Of a stretch of 23,538 bases of DNA, positions 22,354-23,538 are shown piece after piece. The translations under genes and the position numbers were made by a program. The notes under the pieces are model-generated. The model had not been told where the DNA came from, did not search any database, and saw only the letters and a program-made list of their open reading frames with translations. Position 1 is the first letter of the stretch. Each line of letters starts with the position of its first letter. The DNA is from CAZKFG01 sp964551985 (GTDB lineage Bacteria > Bacillota > Negativicutes > Acidaminococcales > JAISLQ01). The stretch is taken from positions 1 through 23,538 of the forward strand of contig CAZKFG010000038.1 in NCBI GenBank assembly GCA_964551985.1, in the 5' to 3' direction.

Positions 22354-22995
22354 TCATTTTTTTGGTTTTACAGTTTCTTTAATTACTACAAAAGCTCCTT
22401 TAGGACCTGGAATTGCACCTTTTACTAAAATAAGGTTTCTATCTGTGTCCACTTTAACAACGGTAAGTCTTTGTATAGTAACTTTTTCGTGACCCATGTG
22501 TCCAGGTAATTTTTTACCTTTAAACACTTTTCCGCCAGGACCTGACATTCTAGGTCCCATTGAACCGGGTTCACGATGTGATTTAGAACCGTGAGACATT
22601 GGTCCGCGATGAAAGTTGTGACGTTTGATTGTGCCGGCAAATCCTTTACCTTTAGATGTGCCTGTTACGTCAACAAGGTCGCCTTCTGCAAATATGTCAG
22701 CATTTATCGCTTGTCCTGCAGTATATTCACAAGGAGCGGATAAACGAAGTTCTCTAACAAATCTTACTGGCTCTATACCAGCTTTTTTGAAATGCCCTTG
22801 CATTGGTTTTGTTACATGTTTTTTACGTTTAGGATAAAAACCTAGTTGCGCTGCATCATAACCATCATTGTCAACAGTTTTGACCTGCACTATATGACAT
22901 GGACCTGCTTCTACAACAGTTACAGGCAATAGTTTGCCTTCAGCTGTAAAAACTTGCGTCATACCAAGTTTTTTCGCCAAAATACCTTTAGCCAT
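22354..22995 (-). CDS. rplC: 50S ribosomal protein L3
   Basis: L3 nucleates assembly of the 3' part of 23S rRNA and reaches the peptidyl transferase centre through a central loop. The 213-aa product begins MAKGILAKKLGMTQVF and has VDVTGTSKGKGFAGTIKRHN and GPMSHGSKSHREPGSMG, then KVFKGKKLPGHMGHEKVT. The ATG at 22995 has an AAGGAGG site. It is 13 nt after rpsJ. Confidence 0.99.
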   Translation of the reverse strand: MAKGILAKKLGMTQVFTAEGKLLPVTVVEAGPCHIVQVKTVDNDGYDAAQLGFYPKRKKHVTKPMQGHFKKAGIEPVRFVRELRLSAPCEYTAGQAINADIFAEGDLVDVTGTSKGKGFAGTIKRHNFHRGPMSHGSKSHREPGSMGPRMSGPGGKVFKGKKLPGHMGHEKVTIQRLTVVKVDTDRNLILVKGAIPGPKGAFVVIKETVKPKK

Positions 22996-23008
22996 TTATA
23001 GTCCTCCT

Positions 23009-23320
23009 TTACAGTTTAATCTCAATATCTACGCCCGCTGGTAAATCCAGTCTCATCAATGCGTCAACAGTTTTTGGATTGGCTTCCAAAATGTCAATTA
23101 GACGTTTGTGTGTACGCATTTCAAATTGTTCACGTGAATCTTTGTTAACGTGTGGTGAGCGTAAAATAGTAAAGATATTTTTTTCTGTAGGAAGAGGAAT
23201 TGGACCACATACCATCGCACCTGTGCGTTTGGCAGTATCAACTATCTTCAAGGCACTTTGGTCAAGTGCTTTGTGGTCATAAGCTTTCAATCGAATTCTG
23301 ATTTTTTGTTGTTTTGACAT
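23009..23320 (-). CDS. rpsJ: 30S ribosomal protein S10
   Basis: S10 is in the small-subunit head; it also acts as NusE in transcription antitermination and couples transcription with translation. The 103-aa product begins MSKQQKIRIRLKAYDHKALD and contains GPIPLPTEKNIFTILRSPHV and the ending LDLPAGVDIEIKL. The ATG at 23320 has AAGGAGG (23332-23338) 11 nt upstream. It is the first gene of the superoperon, behind a structured leader. Confidence 0.99.
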   Translation of the reverse strand: MSKQQKIRIRLKAYDHKALDQSALKIVDTAKRTGAMVCGPIPLPTEKNIFTILRSPHVNKDSREQFEMRTHKRLIDILEANPKTVDALMRLDLPAGVDIEIKL

Positions 23321-23338
23321 TTATATTTACTCCTCCTT

Positions 23339-23412
23339 GTCGCCCGACTTATGTCTGGACTACTCAGTGAAAATTCCCCCAGTTTCTCTGGGCAACCTCT
23401 CACGTCATCGCC
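23339..23412 (-). promoter_or_regulatory. Structured 5' leader of rpsJ (candidate S10 operon control element)
   Basis: The region between the tuf terminator and the rpsJ ribosome binding site holds two small stem-loops on the minus strand. One is CCCAG/CTGGG with a 5-nt loop (23378-23392). The other is CCAGAC/GTCGGG with loop ATAA and one A-G mismatch (23343-23358), directly before the ribosome binding site. Conserved leaders here are known in Bacillota; I infer this one from position and structure. A weak promoter (TTGTTT at 23436-23441, 17-nt spacer, TTAAAA at 23413-23418) could start it. Confidence 0.5.
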
Positions 23413-23430
23413 TTTTAAGCTTAATTTATT

Positions 23431-23471
23431 TTTTAAAACAATCTTGTGAGGGGGATTTCCCCTCACAGATT
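23431..23471 (-). terminator. Intrinsic terminator of tuf
   Basis: The minus strand has GTGAGGGG/CCCCTCAC (8 bp, 5-nt loop, plus positions 23446-23466). The stem is extended by AATCT/AGATT after a one-base bulge, followed by a T-rich stretch (GTTTTAAAA). It starts 13 nt after the tuf stop codon. It may be partly bypassed, since no strong promoter for rpsJ is visible. Confidence 0.8.
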
Positions 23472-23483
23472 TAAAATACTAGA

Positions 23484-23538
23484 TTATTTAGAAACAGTAG
23501 CAACAACACCAGCACCAACTGTTCTTCCGCCTTCTCTT
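23484..23538 (-). CDS. tuf: Elongation factor Tu, C-terminal end only
   Basis: Only the last 17-18 codons are in the window. The minus strand reads REGGRTVGAGVVATVSK and then TAA, which is the universal EF-Tu C-terminus. EF-Tu brings aminoacyl-tRNA to the ribosome as a GTP complex. Its place just upstream of rpsJ is the str-S10 junction of Bacillota; fusA, rpsG and rpsL would be expected further upstream. Confidence 0.95.
   Translation of the reverse strand, partial: REGGRTVGAGVVATVSK

Overview
This window is a housekeeping chromosome segment from a low-GC member of the Bacillota (Firmicutes). It carries the complete S10-spc-alpha ribosomal protein superoperon, almost entirely on the minus strand. 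The placement rests on gene order: tuf, then rpsJ to rplQ with rpsD between rpsK and rpoA, then ecfA1-ecfA2-ecfT-truA-rplM-rpsI. Strong AGGAGG-type ribosome binding sites, zinc-type S14 and L36, and a four-cysteine adenylate kinase agree with it. I cannot name the genus. A Negativicutes or clostridial relative is possible but not shown by the sequence.

Reading along minus-strand transcription (high to low coordinates): the last codons of tuf (23484-23538) are followed by a GC-rich terminator and a structured leader of about 75 nt. Then come 31 tightly packed genes from rpsJ (23320) to rplQ (8250). They encode 27 ribosomal proteins plus SecY, adenylate kinase, methionine aminopeptidase, IF-1 and the RNA polymerase alpha subunit, counting rpmJ at 11047-11160. 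Gaps are mostly under 40 nt and several neighbours overlap by one base. A terminator after rplQ (8211-8240) closes the superoperon. A new sigma-70-type promoter (8148-8176) starts ecfA1-ecfA2-ecfT-truA, the shared energising module of ECF vitamin/metal transporters plus tRNA pseudouridine synthase. Another promoter (4849-4877) and a leader hairpin precede rplM-rpsI, which end at a strong hairpin terminator (3852-3888).

The left 3.8 kb is accessory. It holds a predicted membrane-anchored J-like/TPR protein whose J domain lacks the HPD motif; cysK (plus strand, cysteine synthase); a divergent patB/malY-type C-S lyase; a 215-residue protein of unknown function probably co-transcribed with the lyase; and the 5' two thirds of a tRNA-Asp gene with its own promoter.

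Most of the window is conventional. Items worth a second look are the HPD-less J-like protein, the unknown 215-aa protein, the high proportion of GTG/TTG starts in the superoperon (10 of 31), and the structured leaders before rpsJ, rplM and rpmJ. I saw no mobile element, CRISPR array, phage gene or broken gene, and no stretch longer than 300 bases without a gene. I found no evidence of an undescribed multi-gene system.
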